The position numbers and the translations under genes were made by a program. Shown one piece after another: positions 31,932 through 39,652 of a stretch of DNA of 64,000 nucleotides. Positions within the stretch are counted from its first letter, which is position 1, and each line of letters begins with the position of its first letter. The notes under the pieces are model-generated. The model did no database searches, was not told the origin of the DNA, and saw only the letters and a list, made by a program, of their open reading frames with translations. Source of the stretch: Noviherbaspirillum sp. Root189 (GTDB lineage Bacteria > Pseudomonadota > Gammaproteobacteria > Burkholderiales > Burkholderiaceae_D); assembly GCF_001428545.1 (NCBI RefSeq), contig NZ_LMHZ01000045.1, positions 1-64,000 of the forward strand, read 5' to 3'.

Positions 31932-32269
31932 CGTAGGCTCCGGGGTTAGGAGGAAAGGAAAAGACCGTCTCTTACTTTAAATTTTTGTTTTAAAGCGCAG
32001 TTTCAGTCTTATATAAGACATAAGACTACATTCTGTATTATGCACCACTATTTTACTGGATGCCATTGTTTTTGCCTTCGAGCCAATTGCCCATCCTTGA
32101 CAAGCAAATCATTGATCCATGGCCGCCGATATGTTGCGGCTGCCCTATTCTCAATACCGGTTGCGTTGCGAATATCAGATTAGTGCTAAAGCAGTAGACA
32201 TACAAAGCGTAAAATACCGGCTTCCCGGGATCGCCGCCGCGATCCGCTATCTATCTGCTGCGAGACAGC
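31932..32269. other. icd-rluE divergent intergenic region
   Basis: 338 bp with no gene. It holds the palindrome at 32006-32019 and a TAAAAT-like -10 near 32210 that could serve the rightward gene. The rest shows nothing recognisable. Confidence 0.55.
32006..32026. promoter_or_regulatory. Palindromic operator candidate upstream of icd
   Basis: GTCTTATATAAGAC (32006-32019) is a perfect 14-bp palindrome, followed at once by a further half site ATAAGAC (32020-32026). Position (75 bp before the icd ATG) and perfect symmetry suggest a dimeric repressor or activator site. The regulator is not identified. Confidence 0.5.
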
Positions 32270-32827
32270 GTGCCACTGATTCTGTTTAACAAGCCTTTCC
32301 AGGTGATGTGCCAGTTCTCCGCTCACGAGAGCAGGAAGACACTCGCCGACTATCTTGATATCCCCGGAATTTATCCCGCTGGCCGGCTCGATGCCGACAG
32401 CGAAGGATTGGTGTTGTTAACTGATGATGGGAAATTGCAGCATAGGATCAGCCACCCGCTCAGCAAGCAGCCAAAGACTTACATTGTTCAAGTGGAAGGT
32501 ATTGCGTCGGATGACGCGCTGGCGCGTCTCGGCGGACCGCTCAATCTGGGCGATTTTGTCACGCAGCCCTGCGCAGTACGGCCCATCGAGCCACCAGGCT
32601 GGTTATGGGAAAGAGACCCGCCCGTACGACACCGGGCCAATCTGCCAACCAGTTGGCTCGCCATTACAATAGCGGAAGGAAAGAACCGACAGGTCAGGCG
32701 CATGACGGCCGCGGTGGGATTACCGACGCTACGTTTGATACGCATTGCTATCGGTCCATTTGCGTTGAGTACGCATCCCATTTGGCCGGGCGAATGGCGC
32801 GAAGTATCCACCTCGGAGCTGGACTGA
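32270..32827 (+). CDS. rluE: RluE-type 23S rRNA pseudouridine synthase
   Basis: 185 residues with a GTG start (PLILFNKPFQVMCQFS follows). It has no S4 domain, which separates RluE/RluF-like proteins from RluB. GIYPAGRLDADSEGLVLLTDDG carries the catalytic Asp, and EGKNRQVRRMTAAVGLPTLRLIRI the RsuA-family motif. The expected target is U2457 of 23S rRNA by family assignment. It is convergent with the HupE-like gene. Confidence 0.85.
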   Translation: MPLILFNKPFQVMCQFSAHESRKTLADYLDIPGIYPAGRLDADSEGLVLLTDDGKLQHRISHPLSKQPKTYIVQVEGIASDDALARLGGPLNLGDFVTQPCAVRPIEPPGWLWERDPPVRHRANLPTSWLAITIAEGKNRQVRRMTAAVGLPTLRLIRIAIGPFALSTHPIWPGEWREVSTSELD

Positions 32828-32866
32828 CACCGCTGCACGCATGCCTGGCGATCCCACGGCTTCTGA

Positions 32867-33994
32867 TCAAGACGGCAGCACTTTCATGTCCAGCGCACGT
32901 TCGGCCAGCCAGATTGCAGCAAGCATCGCGATAAGAAACGATCCTCCAATGAGGACGATACGGCGGTAGAAAATCGTCTTACGAAGAAGATAGGCAAGGG
33001 GAAGAAAGCCGGCCACGATGGCAAGTTGCCCCGCTTCGACACCAACATTAAAGCCTACCAGTGCCAGCACCAGCGTGTCGCCCGGAAGGCCAAGATCGGA
33101 TAGAACGCTGGCAAAACCAAAACCGTGGATGAGCCCAAATCCAAACGCCATCGCCCAGCGCCTGTCCCTGAACAGGGGAAATATGTTGTTAAGCGCCGCG
33201 ATGACGACGGAGGCTGCAATGACCGACTCGACCCACCGTGATGGCAAGCTGACCACGCCAAGAGTGGCCAGCGACAAGGTGATTGAATGCGCAAGGGTGA
33301 ACGCGGTGACGATTTTAAGTACGCTGAAGAAAGCCGGTTTCAGCCCATCGACGGCAAGCCATTTTCCTTCCCGCCGATAGACGACCGCGGGTAACAGGAG
33401 CGCGAGCAGAAACAGAATGTGATCGAATCCAATCCAGATATGCCACACGCCCTCGCGCAAGTAATCAACGAATTGTGCGAACTTCCCGACTGAACCCATC
33501 GCGAATTCCTGGTTTGCGCTTTCCGGCGTAAACACACCGGTCCGCGTAGAACCTTTGAATTCAAGTCGCAACAGTCCCTTGTGCTGTGGGTCGACATCGA
33601 ACAGCAGTGAATACCTGGCCTGCAATCGCTCAATCGTCTGCTCGCAATTCGCACTGAATCGCAGCACTGCATAAGCGCCGTCAGTGTGATCGTCGATCAG
33701 GTGGTCGCTCACTTGTAGCGGGCAATCATGACCATCCGCAGCGACCGCCAGCCGTGAAAAGGCATAAGCCGCAATGTCGTTGTGCTTCGCCTTGACCTCG
33801 CCCCAGGTGATATTGGCGTCTCCGTCGGCATCAAGCCCAATCGCAAAATCGAGATCGCGTAGCGCAATATCCCATTGACCGTCGATCACCGACCCCGACA
33901 CCTTCAAACTCAGGTAACTATCGCTCGGTTTATGGGCATAGGCACTGCAAGCGAATAACAAGCCGGTACATAACAGGAGCAGTTGCCGCATCAT
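32867..33994 (-). CDS. HupE/UreJ-family membrane protein
   Basis: 375 residues. A signal peptide (MMRQLLLLCTGLLFACSAYA) precedes an exported domain of about 150 residues, followed by six or so hydrophobic helices with GVWHIWIGFDHILFLLALLLP, FTLAHSITLSLATLG and FGFGLIHGFGFASVL, the His-rich motifs of the HupE/UreJ_2 family. Related proteins are proposed nickel or cobalt permeases, but this long form with an N-terminal domain is uncharacterised. Its ATG overlaps the TPR gene stop (ATGA), so the two proteins are probably made together. Confidence 0.8.
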   Translation of the reverse strand: MMRQLLLLCTGLLFACSAYAHKPSDSYLSLKVSGSVIDGQWDIALRDLDFAIGLDADGDANITWGEVKAKHNDIAAYAFSRLAVAADGHDCPLQVSDHLIDDHTDGAYAVLRFSANCEQTIERLQARYSLLFDVDPQHKGLLRLEFKGSTRTGVFTPESANQEFAMGSVGKFAQFVDYLREGVWHIWIGFDHILFLLALLLPAVVYRREGKWLAVDGLKPAFFSVLKIVTAFTLAHSITLSLATLGVVSLPSRWVESVIAASVVIAALNNIFPLFRDRRWAMAFGFGLIHGFGFASVLSDLGLPGDTLVLALVGFNVGVEAGQLAIVAGFLPLAYLLRKTIFYRRIVLIGGSFLIAMLAAIWLAERALDMKVLPS

Positions 33995-35169
33995 GGCCGG
34001 ACTCCCCGCAACTGCTGTCCGAGTCGAAGGAGATGAGGATCTTCTATCTTGCTGTCATCCAGCCACTGCAGCACGGGCGTTGCCGATTCCCGATCCTTCA
34101 TGGCGATAGCGGCGCGTAGAAAAATCTCCGCGTCCCGTGGCTCGCGTTGAACCTTCCAGTTTTCGACCGCCAGGCCAAGAGATCTTTTTGCATTGCCCTC
34201 GACATCCAGCGCAAAGCGCGCCTCTTCCTGCTGGTGCACGGTTTCTCCGCGCATCTGTGCAGCAGCGTAGCGGGCCGCAAGGGTATTCTCTAGTTCTTTC
34301 GCGGTTGGCAGTTTGAGCGCTCGCTCGGCAAACACCAGGCGCAGCAACAAGACGTCCGAGCGAGTCCGGTCCTTTAAGAGATTCACCACGTCGCCTGGTC
34401 GATTTTGCTGAAGCAACAGATCGGCATAGGCCGCCAACAGGAAGGTATCGGTAATGCCCAGCGAAAGTGCTCGTTTGAAATGCATTTCTGCGCGGTCGGC
34501 CCGGCCCTGACGCTCCGCCAGTTCGGCAAGGCGGATTTCAAGCCATAGTTTTTTACTGGGGATAAGAGATGTCGCGCTTTCAACAATGGGATTGAGTGCG
34601 GCATATGCAGGGCCGGCTTTCCCGGTGAGTCCGTCAACCATGGCTTCGCAGCCCTGTGCAATTAGCGGATCGCCGCTCTGGCGCAACGCGCGGCAATCAG
34701 CCATTCCCTGTAAATACCGAGCCTGCACGATATGAATGATGGCGCGTAACGAAAGCGCTTGCGAATTGCGCGGGTCACGCTGGAGCACTTCATCCAGGTC
34801 AGTGACCGCACCGCTGAAATTATGGAGGAATTGCCTGAGACTGGCGCGCAAGATCTGGATATCCACGGGTGGGGTTGGCATGTCCCACCATGGTGCCAAT
34901 GCCGCCTGCGCATAGCCTAGATAACGCGGGTCGCCTTCTTCCGACACCATCTCATAATAGCGGCGCGCAAGTTTGACTGCGACTTCCGCGTTGCGCGGAT
35001 CGCGCCTGAGCTCTCCCCTCAGTTGCGCCAGCTCGCGCGCTATCGGGTCGTTTGGTTTGAATGGAAGTCGCTCCAGCACCTTGGCGTTGGAATCGGGCAC
35101 ATAGGGTGCGGCGACGCCTTTCATGCAGACGAGCGACGCGACCAGCACTGCAAGAAGACGAGCGGCCAT
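33991..35169 (-). CDS. Secreted TPR-repeat protein
   Basis: 392 residues from the ATG at 35169; a TTG four codons upstream is possible. The signal peptide is MAARLLAVLVASLVCMKGVAA. Helical repeats follow with TPR texture (ITDTFLLAAYADLLLQQNRPGDVV; EMHFKRALSLG; LDEVLQRDPRNSQALSLRA). No catalytic motif. It is likely a periplasmic scaffold working with the HupE-like protein encoded by the overlapping downstream gene. Confidence 0.75.
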   Translation of the reverse strand: MAARLLAVLVASLVCMKGVAAPYVPDSNAKVLERLPFKPNDPIARELAQLRGELRRDPRNAEVAVKLARRYYEMVSEEGDPRYLGYAQAALAPWWDMPTPPVDIQILRASLRQFLHNFSGAVTDLDEVLQRDPRNSQALSLRAIIHIVQARYLQGMADCRALRQSGDPLIAQGCEAMVDGLTGKAGPAYAALNPIVESATSLIPSKKLWLEIRLAELAERQGRADRAEMHFKRALSLGITDTFLLAAYADLLLQQNRPGDVVNLLKDRTRSDVLLLRLVFAERALKLPTAKELENTLAARYAAAQMRGETVHQQEEARFALDVEGNAKRSLGLAVENWKVQREPRDAEIFLRAAIAMKDRESATPVLQWLDDSKIEDPHLLRLGQQLRGVRP

Positions 35170-35425
35170 CAACGGATCCAAAAATAAGTGCCAAGGGAGC
35201 CAGTCCCCAAACTGAACACGCAGTACAAAGACTCGGGATCATAGCAACAATGACATCAATACGGCAATTAACCAAGTCGCCGGCAGGAAGTGATAATGAT
35301 CCAAACTGCGATTCATCTACTCCGTATACGACGCAACCATATCAGCGGATGCGGCGGCCTAAAGATATTTAGGCAATCTCAGTGTTTTCGGTGTCAACCA
35401 TTGCCGTTGATGGTCGTTAATTCCA

Positions 35426-35454
35426 TTGATTCGACCGAATCACCGCGTTACTAA
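35426..35454 (+). promoter_or_regulatory. Promoter of the small Ala/Lys-rich protein
   Basis: TTGATT (35426-35431), 17-bp spacer, TACTAA (35449-35454); the ATG follows 24 bases later. The remaining 35182-35425 upstream shows nothing recognisable. Confidence 0.45.
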
Positions 35455-35478
35455 CGTGTTAATTTGAAGGACTATAAA

Positions 35479-35688
35479 ATGAAAAACCTGATCGCTGCTC
35501 TCGTTGCTGGTCTGTTCGCTGTTTCTTCCTTCGCCGCTAGCCACGCCGCTGCGCCGGCTTCGGCAGCGCCGGCACCTGCTGCTGCACCTGCTGCTTCGAT
35601 GGACGCTCCGGCTCCCAAGAAAAAAGCCAAGAAAGCAAAAAAAGCCAAGAAAGCAAAAACCGCTGCTGCTCCGACCGCATCGAAGTAA
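35479..35688 (+). CDS. Small secreted Ala/Pro/Lys-rich protein
   Basis: 69 residues from the ATG at 35479 with AAGGA upstream. A clear signal peptide (MKNLIAALVAGLFAVSSFAA) precedes an Ala/Pro-rich linker and a lysine block (KKKAKKAKKAKKAKT) reminiscent of histone H1 tails. The mature protein is about 48 residues, strongly basic and probably disordered. Function unknown. It has its own promoter and terminator, so it is a monocistronic gene. Confidence 0.75.
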   Translation: MKNLIAALVAGLFAVSSFAASHAAAPASAAPAPAAAPAASMDAPAPKKKAKKAKKAKKAKTAAAPTASK

Positions 35689-35708
35689 TCAACACTTCGG
35701 CACCAATC

Positions 35709-35736
35709 AAGGCAGGCTCGTCCTGCCTTTTTCTTT
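35709..35736 (+). terminator. Terminator after the Ala/Lys-rich gene
   Basis: AAGGCAGG (35709-35716), loop CTCGT, CCTGCCTT (35722-35729), then T-rich tract. It lies 20 bp past the stop. Confidence 0.93.
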
Positions 35737-35779
35737 TTTATCGGCTAAGCTTCCTGTTTCCTCACTGTCCATACGTCCC

Positions 35780-36229
35780 ATGAATCCAAGGATCTTCGTC
35801 CAGACAGCCGTAGCAGCACTGCTGTTTTCGGCTCTCCCAGTCGTCACCTTTGCCCAGCAGGCGCCACACTTTCCCACCATTTCGCTAACCGCCGGAATGC
35901 ACGTCATCAAGGCGGAAGTCGCCGCACGCGATGCCGAGCGTCAGCAGGGTCTGATGAATCGCGAAAAAATGGGCGCCAATGAAGGCATGGTCTTTTTGTT
36001 CGACGCACCGGCGGGCGTCTGCATGTGGATGAAAAATACCCTGATTCCGCTCTCGGTCGCCTTCATCGATGAAAGTGGAAAAATCGTCAACATCGAAGAC
36101 ATGCAGCCGCAAACGACCGATTCACATTGCGCGAAAAAGCCGGTCCGTTATGCGCTTGAAATGAATCAGGGCTGGTTTAAACAGAAAAATATCAAGCCAG
36201 GCACCAAGATTGAAGGTCTGCCGAAGTAA
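35780..36229 (+). CDS. DUF192 family exported protein
   Basis: 149 residues from the ATG at 35780 (MNPRIFVQTAVAALLFSALP signal peptide). The DUF192 core shows AERQQGLMNREKMGANEGMVFLF, CMWMKNTLIPLSVAFID and VRYALEMNQGWF. The family is widespread and periplasmic but without a fixed role. An MITE-like element starts at its stop codon, so the last bases of this gene and the element terminus share sequence. Confidence 0.88.
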   Translation: MNPRIFVQTAVAALLFSALPVVTFAQQAPHFPTISLTAGMHVIKAEVAARDAERQQGLMNREKMGANEGMVFLFDAPAGVCMWMKNTLIPLSVAFIDESGKIVNIEDMQPQTTDSHCAKKPVRYALEMNQGWFKQKNIKPGTKIEGLPK

Positions 36230-36367
36230 TACCAATCCCAACCTGTAACGTGACAAATGAGATCGATGGATTTTTTTGACTGGCAAGGCGCAGGAGGAGT
36301 CAATAGCGGGCTATTGACGACGGAAAAGACGCGATCTCATGGTGCGTTATGGGTGGGGATTGGTATA
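36229..36367 (+). mobile_element. Full-length MITE-like element with terminal inverted repeats
   Basis: About 139 bp. The ends are imperfect inverted repeats of about 35 bp: TACCAATCCCAACC...GTAACG-GAC-AATGAGATCG on the left against the reverse complement of ...GATCTCATGGTGCGTTATGGGTGGGGATTGGTA on the right. The centre has the perfect hairpin GTCAATAGC-GG-GCTATTGAC. No ORF. A truncated relative lies at 30478-30607 and a terminus fragment at 190-212. The rest of the gap to rpsT (36368-36546) shows nothing recognisable. Confidence 0.75.
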
Positions 36368-36546
36368 AGTACTAGTTACCGCGCCGAGTGTGCAGAGCGG
36401 TCCTATCGCAGGAACACAAATATGCTGCTGCGTACTGCGCTCATCTGCATGTTTCTGTGTGATGTCAGGTGACGATTGATCCTTGAACACTATCGCTGCC
36501 CTTTTGTATCGGGACTTGCAATAAGATCCAATATGGATAGACGAAA

Positions 36547-36581
36547 AAAACCCGCACAACACGTATGTCATGCGGGTTTTT
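36547..36581 (-). terminator. rpsT terminator
   Basis: AAAACCCGCA (36547-36556) and TGCGGGTTTT (36571-36580) are exact complements around a 14-nt loop, with A/T runs on both sides. It is 48 bp past the rpsT stop. Confidence 0.85.
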
Positions 36582-36628
36582 CGTTAAATCTTAAGCGGCC
36601 GGCATCAAGCCGGCTCACAAGAAACTAA

Positions 36629-36892
36629 TTAGGCCAGCGCCTTCAGGGCTGCAGCCAGACGGCTCTTATGGCGAGCTGCCTTGTTCTTATGAATGATCTT
36701 CTTGTCGGCGATACGGTCAATCGTCGAAACGGAAGACAGGAATACTTGCGACGCTGCGGCTTTGTCGCCTGCTTCAATCGCCTTGCGAACGGCCTTGATT
36801 GCGGTACGCAGGGTCGAGCGCTGGCTGGAGTTGTGTGCGTTTTGCTTGACTGCTTGACGAGCACGTTTGCGCGCTTGTGCGGTATTTGCCAT
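36629..36892 (-). CDS. rpsT: 30S ribosomal protein S20
   Basis: 87 residues (E. coli 87). [35 protein letters not shown] and [16 protein letters not shown] are typical of S20, an all-helical early-assembly protein of the 30S subunit. It stands alone with its own promoter and terminator, divergent from murJ. Confidence 0.98.
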   Translation of the reverse strand: MANTAQARKRARQAVKQNAHNSSQRSTLRTAIKAVRKAIEAGDKAAASQVFLSSVSTIDRIADKKIIHKNKAARHKSRLAAALKALA

Positions 36893-36959
36893 GAATATTT
36901 CCTAATTCGAAATCGGACTGCGTTCGCGGATTGCGAGACAGAATTCTGTAAAGCTGCGG

Positions 36960-36989
36960 ATTATAACGCAGATTTTAGGGATTGATCAA
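36960..36989 (-). promoter_or_regulatory. rpsT promoter
   Basis: On the minus strand TTGATC, 18-bp spacer, TATAAT (hexamers at 36984-36989 and 36960-36965 on plus coordinates), giving a leader of about 60 nt. Confidence 0.7.
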
Positions 36990-37086
36990 TCATTCCCGCA
37001 GATTGTCCGCGATGGTCCGTTTGGCCCATCATTCCGCGGCAACAGATAAACCGGTTCGAGCCATCTGCCGTCGGGAAACCAACGGC

Positions 37087-37092
37087 TATAAT
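37087..37092 (+). promoter_or_regulatory. -10 hexamer of murJ
   Basis: A perfect TATAAT only 8 bases before the murJ ATG. No good -35 is seen. Transcription would begin at or within 2 bases of the start codon, implying a leaderless mRNA. Confidence 0.45.
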
Positions 37093-37100
37093 GGCGCCCC

Positions 37101-38651
37101 ATGAATCTGCACAAAACGCTAGCCACCGTCTCCGGCATGACCATGCTTTCACGTGTGACGGGGCTGCTCCGTGAACTCCTGTTCGCGCGGGCTTTCGGCG
37201 CATCGGCCTATACCGATGCTTTCAATGTTGCATTTCGTATACCGAACCTGTTGCGCCGGCTTTTTGCCGAAGGCGCATTCTCACAGGCGTTTGTACCAAT
37301 TCTAGCTGAATACAAAAGCAAGAAAGGTGAAGCCGCAACCAAGGAATTAGTCGACCATGTCGCGACCATTCTTATGTGGGTTTTGTTGCTCACATGCATT
37401 CTTGGCATCGTTGGCGCACCGATTGTGGTCTATTTTATTGCGACCGGACTCCAGGCCGACCCGGACGCTTTTGACGCGTCAGTGCTCATGACCCGGATCA
37501 TGTTTCCCTACATTGGCTTCATGGCCTTTGTTGCGCTGTCCGGCGGCATCCTCAATACCTGGCGCCAATTCCGCGTGCCGGCTATTACACCGGTGCTGCT
37601 GAATTTCTCTTTTATTGTTGCTTCGTTGTTCGCCGCACCATATATGCGCCAGCCGGTGTATGCGCTGGCGGCGGCAGTCGTGATTGGCGGCATACTACAG
37701 GTAGCGGTGCAGTTGCCCGCATTACGCAGGATTGGTATGTTGCCCCGCCTCGGCATCAACCTCAAGCTGGCCTGGAGCGACCCGGGTGTGCGCCGCGTCC
37801 TGCGCCAGATGGTTCCGGCAACCGTTGCAGTATCGGTTGCCCAGATCAGCATCATTATCAATACCAATATTGCATCCCGGCAGGTAAGTGGGAGCGTGTC
37901 TTGGCTGACCTATGCCGACCGACTCATGGAATTTCCGACCGCGCTGCTGGGTGTCGCGCTCGGTACCATTTTGCTTCCCAGCTTGGCCAAGGCCCATGCG
38001 GATGGTGATCCGGAAGAATATTCCTCTCTATTGGATTGGGGCTTGCGACTGACTTTCCTGATCGCCCTGCCATCGGCGGTCGGCCTGATTACGCTCTCCG
38101 AGCCCTTGACCGCCACCTTGTTCCACTATGGAAAATTTGACGTCGAATCGGTCAGGATGACAGGCCAGGCCCTGATTGCCTATGGCGTCGGATTGATCGG
38201 ACTTATCCTCGTCAAAATTCTCGCTCCCGGCTTTTACGCGAAGCAGGATATACGCACGCCGGTAAAAATTGCCGTGGGGGTACTGATCGCAACGCAACTC
38301 ATGAACCTGATGTTCGTGCCGCGCTTTGCCCATGCGGGGCTCGCGTTATCGGTAGGGATTGGCGCCTGCCTGAATGCCGGCTTCCTGTATTTTGGCCTGA
38401 AGCGACGCGGCATCTATACGCCAGCGCGTGGCTGGGGTGTTTTCATGCTGAGACTCTGCGGCGCCCTCTTCCTGCTTGCAGGCGTGGCCTTGTGGACTGC
38501 CGCGCAATTCAACTGGATCGCCTTGCAGGCCCAACCCTTGCTACGTGCTGGGGCATTGACCGTTGTCATGGCCGCCTGCGGCGTTACTTACTTCGGTGCA
38601 CTGCTGGCGATGGGTTTCCGGTTCCAGGACTTCAAGCGTACGTCGAAGTAG
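37101..38651 (+). CDS. murJ: Lipid II flippase MurJ
   Basis: A 516-residue inner-membrane protein of the MviN family with about 14 hydrophobic helices. SGMTMLSRVTGLLRELLFARAFG, AFRIPNLLRRLFAEGAFSQAFVP and GVALGTILLPSLAKA are hallmark segments, including the Arg and Glu residues of the cavity. It flips lipid II to the periplasm for peptidoglycan synthesis. Essential in most bacteria. The rpsT-murJ neighbourhood is typical of beta- and gammaproteobacteria. Confidence 0.97.
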   Translation: MNLHKTLATVSGMTMLSRVTGLLRELLFARAFGASAYTDAFNVAFRIPNLLRRLFAEGAFSQAFVPILAEYKSKKGEAATKELVDHVATILMWVLLLTCILGIVGAPIVVYFIATGLQADPDAFDASVLMTRIMFPYIGFMAFVALSGGILNTWRQFRVPAITPVLLNFSFIVASLFAAPYMRQPVYALAAAVVIGGILQVAVQLPALRRIGMLPRLGINLKLAWSDPGVRRVLRQMVPATVAVSVAQISIIINTNIASRQVSGSVSWLTYADRLMEFPTALLGVALGTILLPSLAKAHADGDPEEYSSLLDWGLRLTFLIALPSAVGLITLSEPLTATLFHYGKFDVESVRMTGQALIAYGVGLIGLILVKILAPGFYAKQDIRTPVKIAVGVLIATQLMNLMFVPRFAHAGLALSVGIGACLNAGFLYFGLKRRGIYTPARGWGVFMLRLCGALFLLAGVALWTAAQFNWIALQAQPLLRAGALTVVMAACGVTYFGALLAMGFRFQDFKRTSK

Positions 38652-38754
38652 CGTCGAATCCGAGGACAAGTCTTGCGCAGCCCGGCGATGGAATGCAAGA
38701 ACATTTCCATCCTGTCCTTTAATTGACCGCAGCATGGTTTATTATGGTCCTTGT

Positions 38755-39594
38755 ATGGTGATCCAATCCCTTGAATATTTCGCGTCCCTGGTCCAGCAAG
38801 ACGATTCCATTCCGCTGTTTGAGGCGGCACTGGCCATCGCGCAGGACGTAGAACCCCAACTGGACTTATCAGCAACCCAGGCTGAAGTCGATATTCTTGC
38901 TGCAAGGCTGCAGCGGCGACTGGCAGCGGATGCTTCCAATGTACAGAAGCTGCGCCTGTTAAATCATTTCTTTTACCGTGAGCTTGGGTTCGCCGGCAAC
39001 GTCAATGACTATTACGACCCCGATAACAGTTACCTGCACCGCGTGATCAAGACCCGTCGCGGGATTCCGATTTCCCTGGCGGTGCTTTACATGGAGCTGG
39101 CACAGCAAATCGGTTTGAACGTCAAAGGGATTTCCTTCCCGGGACATTTCCTGATGAAGCTGTCCGTGCAATCGGGTGACATAGTGCTTGATCCGTTCAA
39201 CGGCGCCAGTCTGTCACGCGAAGAGTTGGAAGAGCGGCTTGAACCGTATTTCGAACAGCAGAGTTATCCAGGTGCTATTCCACTCGCGTATTATTTGCAT
39301 GCCGCTCACCCGCGTGAAATTCTGGTACGCATGCTACGTAATCTGAAGGCTCTGTTCCTTGAGCATATGCGTTGGCAGCGCCTGCTTGGCGTACAGCAGC
39401 GCCTGTTGATCTTGTTGCCGGATGAGGTCGCCGAGCGACGCGACCGCGGGCTCGCGTATGCCAATCTTGAGTGTCCCCAAGCTGCATTGGATGACCTTGA
39501 GGCTTATCTCGCTGAGCGACCACATGCGCCGGACGCCGAGATGCTGCGCGAAAAACTTCCCGAGCTGAGAGAGGCAAGCAAGCGGCTCAACTGA
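38755..39594 (+). CDS. SirB1-like transglutaminase-fold/TPR protein
   Basis: 279 residues from the ATG at 38755; ATG 38734 would add 7 residues. The N-terminal SirB1_N domain shows LNHFFYRELGFAGNVNDYYDP, VIKTRRGIPISLAVLYMELA and ISFPGHFLMKL, a transglutaminase-like fold. A C-terminal TPR pair follows (RDRGLAYANLECPQAALDDLEAYL). The family has been linked to regulation and to peptidoglycan or protein quality control, without firm biochemistry. It lies 103 bp after murJ. Confidence 0.85.
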   Translation: MVIQSLEYFASLVQQDDSIPLFEAALAIAQDVEPQLDLSATQAEVDILAARLQRRLAADASNVQKLRLLNHFFYRELGFAGNVNDYYDPDNSYLHRVIKTRRGIPISLAVLYMELAQQIGLNVKGISFPGHFLMKLSVQSGDIVLDPFNGASLSREELEERLEPYFEQQSYPGAIPLAYYLHAAHPREILVRMLRNLKALFLEHMRWQRLLGVQQRLLILLPDEVAERRDRGLAYANLECPQAALDDLEAYLAERPHAPDAEMLREKLPELREASKRLN

Positions 39595-39652
39595 CCACTG
39601 ATCATTGTGCACAGTTAACCCCAAGTCCCCATACCGATTGCGCATTGCCTAT

